A stretch of DNA of 5,043 bases from DATMER01 sp036266195. GTDB taxonomy: Bacteria; Acidobacteriota; Thermoanaerobaculia; Multivoradales; UBA5704. Location of the stretch: NCBI GenBank assembly GCA_036266195.1, contig DATANP010000096.1:1-5043 (forward strand). Reading direction: 5' to 3'. A model generated the notes under the pieces. That model did no database searches. It had not been told where the DNA came from and saw only the letters and a program-made list of their open reading frames with translations. The position numbers and the translations under genes are program-made. Below, one piece after another: positions 1-5,043 of the stretch; position 1 is the stretch's first letter, and every line of letters begins with the position of its first letter.

Positions 1-26
1 TCCCACCCTTGAGACCGCAGAGAGGG

Positions 27-1262
27 CTACGCCAGCGTGGTCAGCACCTTCGCCAGCCTTTCGACCGCCCAGTCGATCTCTTCCTTCCTGATGACCAGCG
101 GCGGCGCGATGCGGATAACGTGATCGTGGGTCTCCTTGCAGAGGAGCCCTTCCTTCTGGAGCGCTTCGCAGAAGCGCCGGGCGCCGCCGGCCTCCTTGTG
201 CAGCTCGATGCCGATCCACAGGCCCACGCCTCGGACCTCCTTGAGGTGCTTCGACTGGATGGTCTTGAGGCGGCCGAGGAAGTACTCGCCCATCTCGGCC
301 GAGTTCTCGACCATGCGCTCGTTGACCAGGGCGCGCAGGGCGGCGCGTCCGACCGCGGCGGCCATGGGGTTGCCGCCATAGGTCGAGCCGTGCTCGCCGG
401 GGTTGAACACGCCCATCACCGCGTCGTCGGCCAGGATGCCGGAGACCGGGTAGAAGCCGCCGGAGAGCGCCTTGCCCACGATCACCACGTCGGGGCGGAT
501 GCCCTCGTGCTCGTAGGCGAACATCTTGCCCGTGCGGCCGAGGCCGGACTGGATCTCGTCGACCATGAGGAGGCAGTTGTTGGCCTGGGTGATCTCGCGC
601 AGCCGCTTGAGATAGCCCTTGGGCGGCACGATGATGCCGGCCTCACCCTGGATGGGCTCGACCAGGACCGCGGCCACGTTCGGGTTCATGGCCGCTTCGA
701 CTGCTTCGGCGTCGCCGTAGGGGAGGACCTTGAAACCCGGGGTGAAGGGGCCGAAGCCGTCGCGGTAGAGCTCCTCGGTCGAGAAGCTGACGATGGTGAT
801 CGTGCGGCCGTGGAAGTTGTTGGTGAAAGCGAGGATCTCGGCCTTGCCCTCGGGCACGCCCTTGACCTTGTAGGCCCACTTGCGGGCGGTCTTGAGCGCG
901 GTCTCGACCGCCTCGGCGCCGGTGTTCATGGGGAGGAAGCGCCCGAAGCCGGTCAGCTCGCAGAATTCCTGGTAGAACGGGCCGAGCTGGTCGCTGCGGA
1001 AGGCGCGCGAGGTCAGGGTCACCTGCCGGGCCTGGCCGATGGCGGCGTTCAGGATCTCGGGGTGGCAATGCCCCTGGTTCACGGCCGAGTAGGCGGCCAG
1101 GAAGTCGAGGTATTTCCGGTCCTCGACGTCCCACACCCAGCAGCCCTCGCCGCGGCTGATCACGACGTCCAGGGGGTGGTAGTTGTGGGCGCCGTACTGC
1201 TCCTCCAGGGCGATGTAGTCGGCGGTCGCCCGCTTCTTCTCTTCGAGCACGATGGGGCTCAT
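27..1262 (-). CDS. rocD: Ornithine--oxo-acid aminotransferase (PLP enzyme, class III)
   Basis: Transfers the delta-amino group of L-ornithine to 2-oxoglutarate, giving glutamate-5-semialdehyde and glutamate (EC 2.6.1.13), a soluble cytoplasmic step linking arginine/ornithine to proline and glutamate. The 411-aa product has the full class III fold. The N-terminal YGAHNYHPL block (residues 23-31) and AAYSAVNQGHCHP (56-68) closely match human and Bacillus ornithine aminotransferases. NTGAEAVE (113-120) is the PLP phosphate loop, and NFHGRT (149-154) carries the substrate Arg (R153). VDEIQSGLGRTG (234-245) has the PLP-ring Asp (D235), K264 in VGKALSGG is the Schiff-base lysine, and HGSTYGGNP (291-299) completes the site. 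Y28 corresponds to the ornithine-binding Tyr of the human enzyme. These residues argue for ornithine rather than acetylornithine or 4-aminobutyrate as substrate. The start is taken as ATG at 1262; a TTG directly before it (1265) would add one residue. The gene is divergent from the PilZ operon, and no arginine-pathway neighbour is visible. It is full length with no sign of damage. Confidence 0.94.
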   Translation of the reverse strand: MSPIVLEEKKRATADYIALEEQYGAHNYHPLDVVISRGEGCWVWDVEDRKYLDFLAAYSAVNQGHCHPEILNAAIGQARQVTLTSRAFRSDQLGPFYQEFCELTGFGRFLPMNTGAEAVETALKTARKWAYKVKGVPEGKAEILAFTNNFHGRTITIVSFSTEELYRDGFGPFTPGFKVLPYGDAEAVEAAMNPNVAAVLVEPIQGEAGIIVPPKGYLKRLREITQANNCLLMVDEIQSGLGRTGKMFAYEHEGIRPDVVIVGKALSGGFYPVSGILADDAVMGVFNPGEHGSTYGGNPMAAAVGRAALRALVNERMVENSAEMGEYFLGRLKTIQSKHLKEVRGVGLWIGIELHKEAGGARRFCEALQKEGLLCKETHDHVIRIAPPLVIRKEEIDWAVERLAKVLTTLA

Positions 1263-1266
1263 CAAT

Positions 1267-1271
1267 CCTCC
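1267..1271 (-). promoter_or_regulatory. Ribosome binding site of rocD
   Basis: On the minus strand the bases before the gene read GGAGG, then A, TTG, ATG. The Shine-Dalgarno core lies 4 nt before the ATG at 1262 but only 1 nt before the TTG at 1265. This makes ATG the more likely start, although the spacing is short even for it. Confidence 0.7.
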
Positions 1272-1311
1272 GGAAACCAGAAAGGTGGGGGATCTTCGGG
1301 TTGGTGTTCAG

Positions 1312-1328
1312 GGCGGCGCGCGGCCGCC
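1312..1328 (-). repeat. GC hairpin in the rocD 5' leader
   Basis: GGCGGC (1312-1317) and GCCGCC (1323-1328) form a perfect 6-bp stem with a 5-nt loop (GCGCG). If the candidate rocD promoter is right, this would fold at the extreme 5' end of the rocD mRNA. No U-tract follows on the minus strand, so it is not an intrinsic terminator. It could stabilise the transcript, or be a chance product of G+C-rich sequence. Confidence 0.35.
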
Positions 1329-1336
1329 GAGCCGCA

Positions 1337-1365
1337 ATTCTACCCGCAAGCGGAACGGTCTCCAA
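1337..1365 (-). promoter_or_regulatory. Candidate sigma-70-type promoter of rocD
   Basis: On the minus strand a -10-like TAGAAT (1342-1337, one mismatch to TATAAT) follows a weaker -35-like TTGGAG (1365-1360) after exactly 17 nt. It would start transcription near 1330 and leave a leader of about 65 nt. The -35 half matches only TTG clearly, and its bases overlap the left arm of the inverted repeat at 1357-1385, so a protein bound there would be expected to affect rocD transcription. Confidence 0.4.
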
Positions 1366-1385
1366 CCCCGGCCACCCGGGAGACC
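1357..1385. repeat. 7-bp inverted repeat between the divergent promoters (possible operator)
   Basis: GGTCTCC (1357-1363) and GGAGACC (1379-1385) are perfect reverse complements separated by 15 nt, giving a centre-to-centre distance of 22 nt, about two helical turns. The repeat overlaps the candidate rocD -35 and ends 10 nt before the candidate -35 of the operon. This geometry would suit a dimeric regulator acting on both directions, but a 7-bp arm can arise by chance in G+C-rich DNA. No regulator gene is in the window. Confidence 0.35.
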
Positions 1386-1395
1386 CCGGGGGATA

Positions 1396-1426
1396 TTCAC
1401 GCCGGACGCGTAAGTCCTGCTATGAT
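1396..1426 (+). promoter_or_regulatory. Candidate promoter of the PilZ-amidase-actin operon
   Basis: TATGAT at 1421-1426 matches the -10 consensus with one mismatch and is preceded by TGC (1418-1420), an extended -10 element. A -35-like TTCACG (1396-1401, 4 of 6 matches) lies 19 nt upstream; this spacing is slightly long but tolerated with an extended -10. Transcription would start near 1433, leaving a leader of about 31 nt, too short for a riboswitch. An AT-rich hexamer stands out in this G+C-rich gap, which supports a real site. Confidence 0.55.
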
Positions 1427-1464
1427 GCGCGCTTAAACCCGGTTTCCTCGAGGCGTACCCTGGA

Positions 1465-2883
1465 ATGACGCAACTGCCGTTCGACTACTCCAATATCCCT
1501 CGCGACTCGCGGCGCGTCCCGCTCGCGACCAAGGTCGCCTTCAAGTTCGAGCGCTTCTCCGGGTTCATCAGCGAGTTCTCCGCGAACATCTCGCCCACGG
1601 GGATGTACATCACAACCAAGACGCCGGAGCCCCCCGGAAGCATGCTGGATTTCGAGTTCCGGCTCGGGGACGGCTTCGAGATCATTCAAGGGAAAGGCGA
1701 AGTCGTGTGGACCCGAGCCATCGCCGAGGGCCCCAACCGGCCGCCCGGGATGGGAATCCGCTTCCTGGAGCTGAGTGAAGGAAGCAAGGAGCTCATCTAC
1801 CGGATCGTGGATCAGTACATTCAGGACGGCGGTACGCCGTTCGACGTGTCGCTCCGGCCGCCGGACCCGGTTCCGGTCACGCCGATCTCGTTCCCCGAGC
1901 CCGCTCCGGCCGCTCCCGTGATTCCGGCTCCGGCCGCGCCGCCCCCGGCGGCGGCGTCGCCGTTCCCCGATCTGCCCGATTCGGGCGTCCTGCCGGCCAT
2001 GGACGTGGACGACACCTCCTCCTGGCTGCCGAAGCTCCCCCAGGATCTCTCCAGCCCGGCCCGTCCGGCCAGCCCGCCCGCGATGACCGATGACGACGAC
2101 TTCCCGCCGTTCATGCCGCCCATGCCCCCGCTGGACGAGCCCGAGCCGGTGCGTCCCACCCTGTCTTTTGGAGGGATGGCCGCGGCGAGCGCGCCTCCGA
2201 AGCGGTCGCGGGTCCTCCCGCTGGCCATCGTCGGCCTTGTGCTGGTCCTGGCCGCGGCGGGCTACCTCTTCAAGGACACCCTGCTGGGACTGGTCGGGAT
2301 GGGAGGCGAGGAGGCGACGGTCGCCGCCACGGATCTGACCCCGATGCAGAGGCCTCCCGCCCAGCCGCAGGCCGCGCCTCCGGCGCCGGCCCCTCAGGAG
2401 GAGGGCACGGTCATCGAGGAAGAGGACGGTTCGGAGACGCCTCTCCCCGAGGTCGTCCGCCGCAAGGAGGAGGCCACGGCGACACCGGCGATACCGCTGG
2501 CATCGGCTCCGGCTCCGCCCTTGGCCGCTCCTCCGACCGGGCCGGCCCTGACCGTGCTGGAGAGGGTCGGCTTCGAGCAGGCGTTCGGCGGCACCGACAT
2601 CGTCCTCCAGGGCAACGGCGCGATCCGGCCCGAGAGCTACGAGCAGAGCACCATGGGCGATCCGCCCCGCGTGCTGGTCCGGCTCTTCGGCATCGCGAAG
2701 CCCTATCCATCCACCAAGGTGGCCGTGGGCACGGGCGAGGTCAAGCAGGTCCGCATGGGGTTTCACGAGAAGTCCGGCGGCAACGAGCTGCACGTGGTCG
2801 TCGACCTCGCCGGTCCGGGGATCAAGGTGACCCGGGTCGAGGCCAGGGACAACCAGCTTCGGCTTCACCTGCAGCGCCAGTAG
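1465..2883 (+). CDS. PilZ-transmembrane-AMIN protein, predicted c-di-GMP receptor reaching the periplasm
   Basis: The 472-aa protein has three parts. Residues about 12-120 form a PilZ domain with both c-di-GMP signature elements: R13-xxx-R17 (RDSRR) and N41-x-S43-xx-G46 (NISPTG). It resembles the PilZ subtype expanded in Myxococcus. A Pro/Ala-rich linker (about 124-245) leads to basic KRSR (246-249) and one hydrophobic helix (about 250-269). The basic flank predicts PilZ in the cytoplasm and the C-terminus in the periplasm. A second Pro/Ala/Glu linker (270-362) precedes an AMIN domain (about 364-472), the beta-sandwich found in AmiA/AmiC amidases and PilQ secretins, where it binds peptidoglycan or localises the protein. 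The likely role is to couple cytoplasmic c-di-GMP to a periplasmic cell-wall site. The start is ATG 1465 with GAGG at 1450-1453. It is first in the operon, 30 nt before the amidase, which itself lacks AMIN. The domain calls are firm; ligand binding and partners are inferred. Confidence 0.85.
   Translation: MTQLPFDYSNIPRDSRRVPLATKVAFKFERFSGFISEFSANISPTGMYITTKTPEPPGSMLDFEFRLGDGFEIIQGKGEVVWTRAIAEGPNRPPGMGIRFLELSEGSKELIYRIVDQYIQDGGTPFDVSLRPPDPVPVTPISFPEPAPAAPVIPAPAAPPPAAASPFPDLPDSGVLPAMDVDDTSSWLPKLPQDLSSPARPASPPAMTDDDDFPPFMPPMPPLDEPEPVRPTLSFGGMAAASAPPKRSRVLPLAIVGLVLVLAAAGYLFKDTLLGLVGMGGEEATVAATDLTPMQRPPAQPQAAPPAPAPQEEGTVIEEEDGSETPLPEVVRRKEEATATPAIPLASAPAPPLAAPPTGPALTVLERVGFEQAFGGTDIVLQGNGAIRPESYEQSTMGDPPRVLVRLFGIAKPYPSTKVAVGTGEVKQVRMGFHEKSGGNELHVVVDLAGPGIKVTRVEARDNQLRLHLQRQ
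1903..1937 (+). repeat. Short in-frame direct repeat in the Pro/Ala linker
   Basis: The 11-nt unit GCTCCGGCCGC occurs at 1903-1913 and again at 1927-1937, a 24-nt (8-codon) period, and both copies encode part of PAPAAP. It keeps the reading frame and lies in the disordered linker between PilZ and the membrane helix. It suggests linker length changes by local duplication, so length variation among relatives would be expected here. Confidence 0.5.
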
Positions 2884-2900
2884 TTCCAAGGGTAGTAGAC

Positions 2901-2906
2901 GGAAGG
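2901..2906 (+). promoter_or_regulatory. Ribosome binding site of the amidase gene
   Basis: GGAAGG ends 7 nt before ATG 2914, a good spacing. It decides the start: an internal ATG at 3028 would yield a conventional short signal sequence, but no Shine-Dalgarno-like sequence precedes it. The longer form, with a cytoplasmic tail of about 37 residues, is therefore preferred. Confidence 0.7.
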
Positions 2907-2913
2907 CAAGGCG

Positions 2914-3936
2914 ATGGCCCAGGACATCGATCGTCTCAAGCGGCAGCTCCTGCGCGATCTGGTCCAGGAGAACGTGGACCTGAAAGAGGGCCGCCTCCCC
3001 CGCGGCCTGCGCAAGCGCCGCCTGCCGATGGCGCTGCGGGTGCTCGCCCTGTCGCTCCTCCCCCTGGGCCTGCTGGGCTCCCGGCTCCTCCCCTCGCTGA
3101 CCGCTCTGGCACCATCGAGCGTCCCGGCTCAGGCCCAGGCGGTCGTCCCGGCGCCGTCGCTTCCCCTGCCGCCGGCCGATCTTCCGGAGCCGGAGGGGAC
3201 GATCAGGACCGCTCCCACTCCGGTGGCCGCCGCCGTGTTCCCGCTCGCGGTGCGGAAGATCGCGATCGATCCCGGCCATGGCGGCGACAGCCTGGGGACC
3301 AAGGCGCCGCTCGGCCTGGTGGAGAAGGAGCTGACGCTCGACATCGCCCGGCGGGTGCGCGGGCTCCTGGAGCCGGACTACCAGGTGCTCATGACCCGCC
3401 AGGACGACACGTCGCTCTCGCTGGAGGACCGGGGCCTGTCCGCGAACCGCGCGGGCGCGGACATCTTCGTGTCGATCCACCTGAACTGGATCGAGGACCG
3501 GAAGACCCGCGGCATCGAGACCTATTACCTGGGGCCCACCGACGACCCGTTCCTGACCCGCCTGGCGGCCGACGAGAACCGCGAGTCCGGCTACTCGCTG
3601 GCCGACATGCGCCGGCTGCTCGACCGGATCTATGCCGGCGTGCGCCAGGAGAAGTCGAAGAGGCTCGCGGAGGTCGTTCAGGCGTCGCTGTTCGGCTCGC
3701 TGGGCAAGGTGAGCCCCGGGCTCCAGAACCGCGGCGTCAAGGCGGCGCCGTTCATCGTTCTGCTCACGACCGAGATGCCGGCCATCCTGGCGGAGGTATC
3801 CTGCCTCTCGAATGAAGACGAGGCCGAGCTGTTGACCCAACCGCAATACCGGCAGACCATTGCCGAGGCCCTGGCCGCCGGGGTCCGCTCCTACGCGGAC
3901 ACCGTGGAGGGCCAGCCGGGCAAGAAAGGGATTTGA
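2914..3936 (+). CDS. Membrane-anchored N-acetylmuramoyl-L-alanine amidase (Amidase_3, AmiC-like catalytic domain)
   Basis: The enzyme cleaves the bond between N-acetylmuramic acid and L-alanine in peptidoglycan (EC 3.5.1.28) in the periplasm. The 340-aa product has a charged N-terminal tail (1-36, ending RKRR), a hydrophobic helix (about 37-57), a Pro/Ala linker (about 66-112) and an Amidase_3 domain (about 113-330). The zinc ligands are visible: H122 in DPGHGG, E137 in LVEKE and H189 in SIHLN. The catalytic Glu is E294 in ILAEVSCLSN. Residues about 212-265, between the last zinc His and the catalytic Glu, form a long helical segment like the one that blocks the active site of AmiC-type enzymes. 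No AMIN domain is fused, unlike E. coli AmiA/AmiC; the upstream gene supplies one. The hydrophobic helix may be a retained anchor or an uncleaved signal. RR-LPMAL is a weak twin-arginine-like motif, and AQA near residue 75 could be a cleavage site. The next gene starts 5 nt after the stop. Confidence 0.9.
   Translation: MAQDIDRLKRQLLRDLVQENVDLKEGRLPRGLRKRRLPMALRVLALSLLPLGLLGSRLLPSLTALAPSSVPAQAQAVVPAPSLPLPPADLPEPEGTIRTAPTPVAAAVFPLAVRKIAIDPGHGGDSLGTKAPLGLVEKELTLDIARRVRGLLEPDYQVLMTRQDDTSLSLEDRGLSANRAGADIFVSIHLNWIEDRKTRGIETYYLGPTDDPFLTRLAADENRESGYSLADMRRLLDRIYAGVRQEKSKRLAEVVQASLFGSLGKVSPGLQNRGVKAAPFIVLLTTEMPAILAEVSCLSNEDEAELLTQPQYRQTIAEALAAGVRSYADTVEGQPGKKGI
3925..3930 (+). promoter_or_regulatory. 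Ribosome binding site of the actin-like gene, inside the amidase 3' end
   Basis: AAAGGG lies 11 nt before ATG 3942, within the last codons of the amidase gene. A TTG in the same frame at 3933 would overlap the amidase stop, but it sits only 2 nt from this motif, too close to be used. ATG 3942 is therefore the better start. The 5-nt gap after the amidase stop (3934-3936) suggests translational coupling. Confidence 0.55.
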
Positions 3937-3941
3937 CGAAG

Positions 3942-4988
3942 ATGGCTGAGAAGGACAAGGACAAAGAGAAAGAAGTCCTGCACGTGGGGATCGATCTCGG
4001 GACCTCCCGCAGCTCGATCTCCGCCTCGAGCGGCGAGCGCCACGTGGTGGAGAGCTACGTCGGCTGGCCGCTCGACATGGTGGCCCGCAAGGTGCTCAAG
4101 AAGCCGGTGCTGATCGGCAGCGAGGCGGTGCAGAACCGCTCCATGCTCGACCTGCACCGCCCGCTGGAGCAGGGGCTGATCAAGGAGGGCTCGGAGAAGG
4201 ACGAGGCCGCCGTGCGCGAGCTGCTCTCCTACCTCCTCTCGCTGGTCGGCGTGGACCGCGAGAGCAAGAACGGCCGCAGGGTGCGGGCGGTGGTCGGGGT
4301 GCCGGCCGAGGCCCTGCGGGTCAACAAGCAGCACGTGCGCAAGGCGATCCAGGGCACGGTGGACGGCCTGATGATCGTGTCCGAGCCCTTCGCCGTGGCC
4401 TACGGGCTGGAGGCGCTGCTCCACACGCTGGTCATCGACTCCGGGGCCGGGACCACCGACATCTGCGTGATGAACGGCCGCCTGCCCACCGAGGAGGACC
4501 AGCGCACGCTGCCGCAGGCCGGCGACTGGATCGACGAGCAGCTCATGCGGCTCATCCGCGCCCGCCACCCGGAGGCGAGCGTCTCGATCCACATGGTCCG
4601 CCAGTGGAAGGAGGAGGGGAGCTTCGTGGGCGACACCAAGACCCCGGTCGTGGTCTCCGCGCCGATCAACGGCAAGCCCACCCAGCTCGACATCACGAAC
4701 GAGATGCGCCAGGCCTGCGAGGGCATCCTGCCGCCGATCGTGGAGTCGATGCTCGACCTGCTCTCCCGGGCGCAGCCGGACTACCAGGAGAAGATCCGCA
4801 ACAACGTCGTGGTCTCCGGCGGCACCGCCCTGATCCGCGGCCTGGGTCCAAGGCTGGAGCAGGAGCTCCAGGCCGTGGGCGGCGGCAAGGTCCGGGTCGT
4901 GAAGGATCCGATCTACGTCGGCTCCGACGGCGGCCTGGCCATCGCCCTGGACGCGCCGGAGAGCGACTGGGAGAAGTTGACGGCGTAG
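3942..4988 (+). CDS. MamK-like actin-family ATPase (bacterial cytoskeletal filament protein)
   Basis: The 348-aa cytoplasmic protein has the actin ATPase core: phosphate-1 loop GIDLGTS (16-22), phosphate-2 loop VIDSGAGTTDI (164-174) and adenosine motif VVVSGGTALIRGL (289-301). E148 in VSEPFAVAYG and D166 match the catalytic positions known in MamK. Several blocks recall MamK rather than MreB: VGWP (40-43) for VGYP, RSMLDLHRPLEQG (66-78) for RSYLDLRYPLQDG, GVPAEALRVNK (119-129) for GVPARASGANK, and VKDPIYVG (320-327) for VKDPTFDG. The length matches MamK (about 347-360 aa). The N-terminus (2-11) is a run of Lys, Asp and Glu residues. MamK forms ATP-driven filaments that align magnetosomes, but no mam gene is present here, so the cargo is unknown. 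It is last in the operon and followed by a terminator. The likely role is a filament positioning the envelope proteins encoded upstream. Automated pipelines may label it MreB or rod-shape protein. The family call is firm; the function is inferred. Confidence 0.88.
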   Translation: MAEKDKDKEKEVLHVGIDLGTSRSSISASSGERHVVESYVGWPLDMVARKVLKKPVLIGSEAVQNRSMLDLHRPLEQGLIKEGSEKDEAAVRELLSYLLSLVGVDRESKNGRRVRAVVGVPAEALRVNKQHVRKAIQGTVDGLMIVSEPFAVAYGLEALLHTLVIDSGAGTTDICVMNGRLPTEEDQRTLPQAGDWIDEQLMRLIRARHPEASVSIHMVRQWKEEGSFVGDTKTPVVVSAPINGKPTQLDITNEMRQACEGILPPIVESMLDLLSRAQPDYQEKIRNNVVVSGGTALIRGLGPRLEQELQAVGGGKVRVVKDPIYVGSDGGLAIALDAPESDWEKLTA

Positions 4989-5001
4989 AACCTTCCTGGG
5001 A

Positions 5002-5032
5002 CCGCCGGCGCCTCGCCGGCGGTTTTTCTTTT
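5002..5032 (+). terminator. Rho-independent terminator ending the three-gene operon
   Basis: CCGCCGGC (5002-5009) pairs perfectly with GCCGGCGG (5015-5022) around a 5-nt loop (GCCTC), followed directly by TTTTTCTTTT (5023-5032). The 8-bp all-G/C stem and U-tract are textbook. It begins 14 nt after the actin-like stop codon and closes the operon at three genes. Confidence 0.93.
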
Positions 5033-5043
5033 GAATACCGCCG

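Noticed and set aside
1..26. A terminator downstream of rocD
   Set aside because: No stem with a following U-tract is seen on the minus strand in these 26 bases; the true end may lie outside the window.
9..1436. A 475-codon open frame on the plus strand, antisense to rocD
   Set aside because: It is a composition shadow of rocD: low-complexity Ala/Gly/Val/Asp sequence with no domain, no good start signal, and it runs through the promoter gap.
1427..1464. A riboswitch (for example c-di-GMP) in the operon leader, suggested by the PilZ gene
   Set aside because: The predicted leader is only about 31 nt and shows no conserved aptamer-like structure; it is too short.
1420..3846. An 808-codon open frame on the minus strand, antisense to the PilZ-AMIN and amidase genes
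   Set aside because: It is rich in Arg, Gly, His and Leu with no recognisable domain, and runs antisense to two genes with clear catalytic or ligand motifs. Long antisense frames are expected where third codon positions are mostly G or C.
3891..4592. A 233-codon open frame on the minus strand, antisense to the actin-like gene
   Set aside because: It is a His/Leu/Val-rich shadow with no domain or ribosome binding site, and the plus strand has the complete actin motifs.
3942..4988. Annotation of the actin-like gene as MreB (rod shape)
   Set aside because: The MreB hallmark blocks are absent or altered, no mreC or mreD follows, and the motifs around residues 40-43, 66-78 and 320-327 match MamK better.
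1465..4988. A magnetosome gene island
   Set aside because: Only one MamK-like gene is present; none of the other magnetosome proteins (MamA, B, E, I, L, M, Q) is recognisable in the window, and the partners are envelope proteins.

Overview
The window is a G+C-rich bacterial segment (about two thirds G+C by eye, with strong G/C preference at third codon positions). It carries four complete protein genes and no RNA genes, mobile elements or CRISPR. Gene content does not fix the organism. The base composition, a PilZ domain resembling the myxobacterial paralogous type, and a MamK-type actin outside a magnetosome cluster would fit a soil or sediment bacterium of the Acidobacteriota, Methylomirabilota/Rokubacteria, Myxococcota or related deltaproteobacterial groups. 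This placement is inference.

Layout: the minus strand (27-1262) encodes ornithine aminotransferase, an ordinary arginine/proline metabolism enzyme. A gap of about 200 bp (1263-1464) separates it from a divergent plus-strand operon. The gap holds a candidate promoter for each direction, a 7-bp inverted repeat between them, and a GC hairpin in the rocD leader. The plus-strand operon has three genes: (1) a 472-aa protein with a cytoplasmic PilZ domain, one membrane segment and a periplasmic AMIN domain; (2) a 340-aa membrane-anchored Amidase_3 N-acetylmuramoyl-L-alanine amidase; (3) a 348-aa actin-family ATPase whose sequence resembles the magnetosome filament protein MamK more than MreB, FtsA or ParM. 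The intergenic gaps are 30 bp and 5 bp. A strong intrinsic terminator follows the third gene, so the operon looks complete within the window.

How the genes may work together: in enterobacterial AmiA/AmiC-type enzymes the AMIN targeting domain and the amidase domain share one polypeptide. Here the AMIN domain is on a separate protein, joined through the membrane to a predicted c-di-GMP receptor, and the amidase has its own membrane anchor. A bacterial actin is made from the same transcript. The simplest model is an envelope complex in which cytoplasmic c-di-GMP and/or an actin-like filament positions or gates peptidoglycan cleavage in the periplasm, for example in cell separation, polarity or assembly of an envelope-spanning machine. 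The domain assignments are well supported by visible motifs; the joint function is a hypothesis. This three-gene set is the most interesting content of the window.
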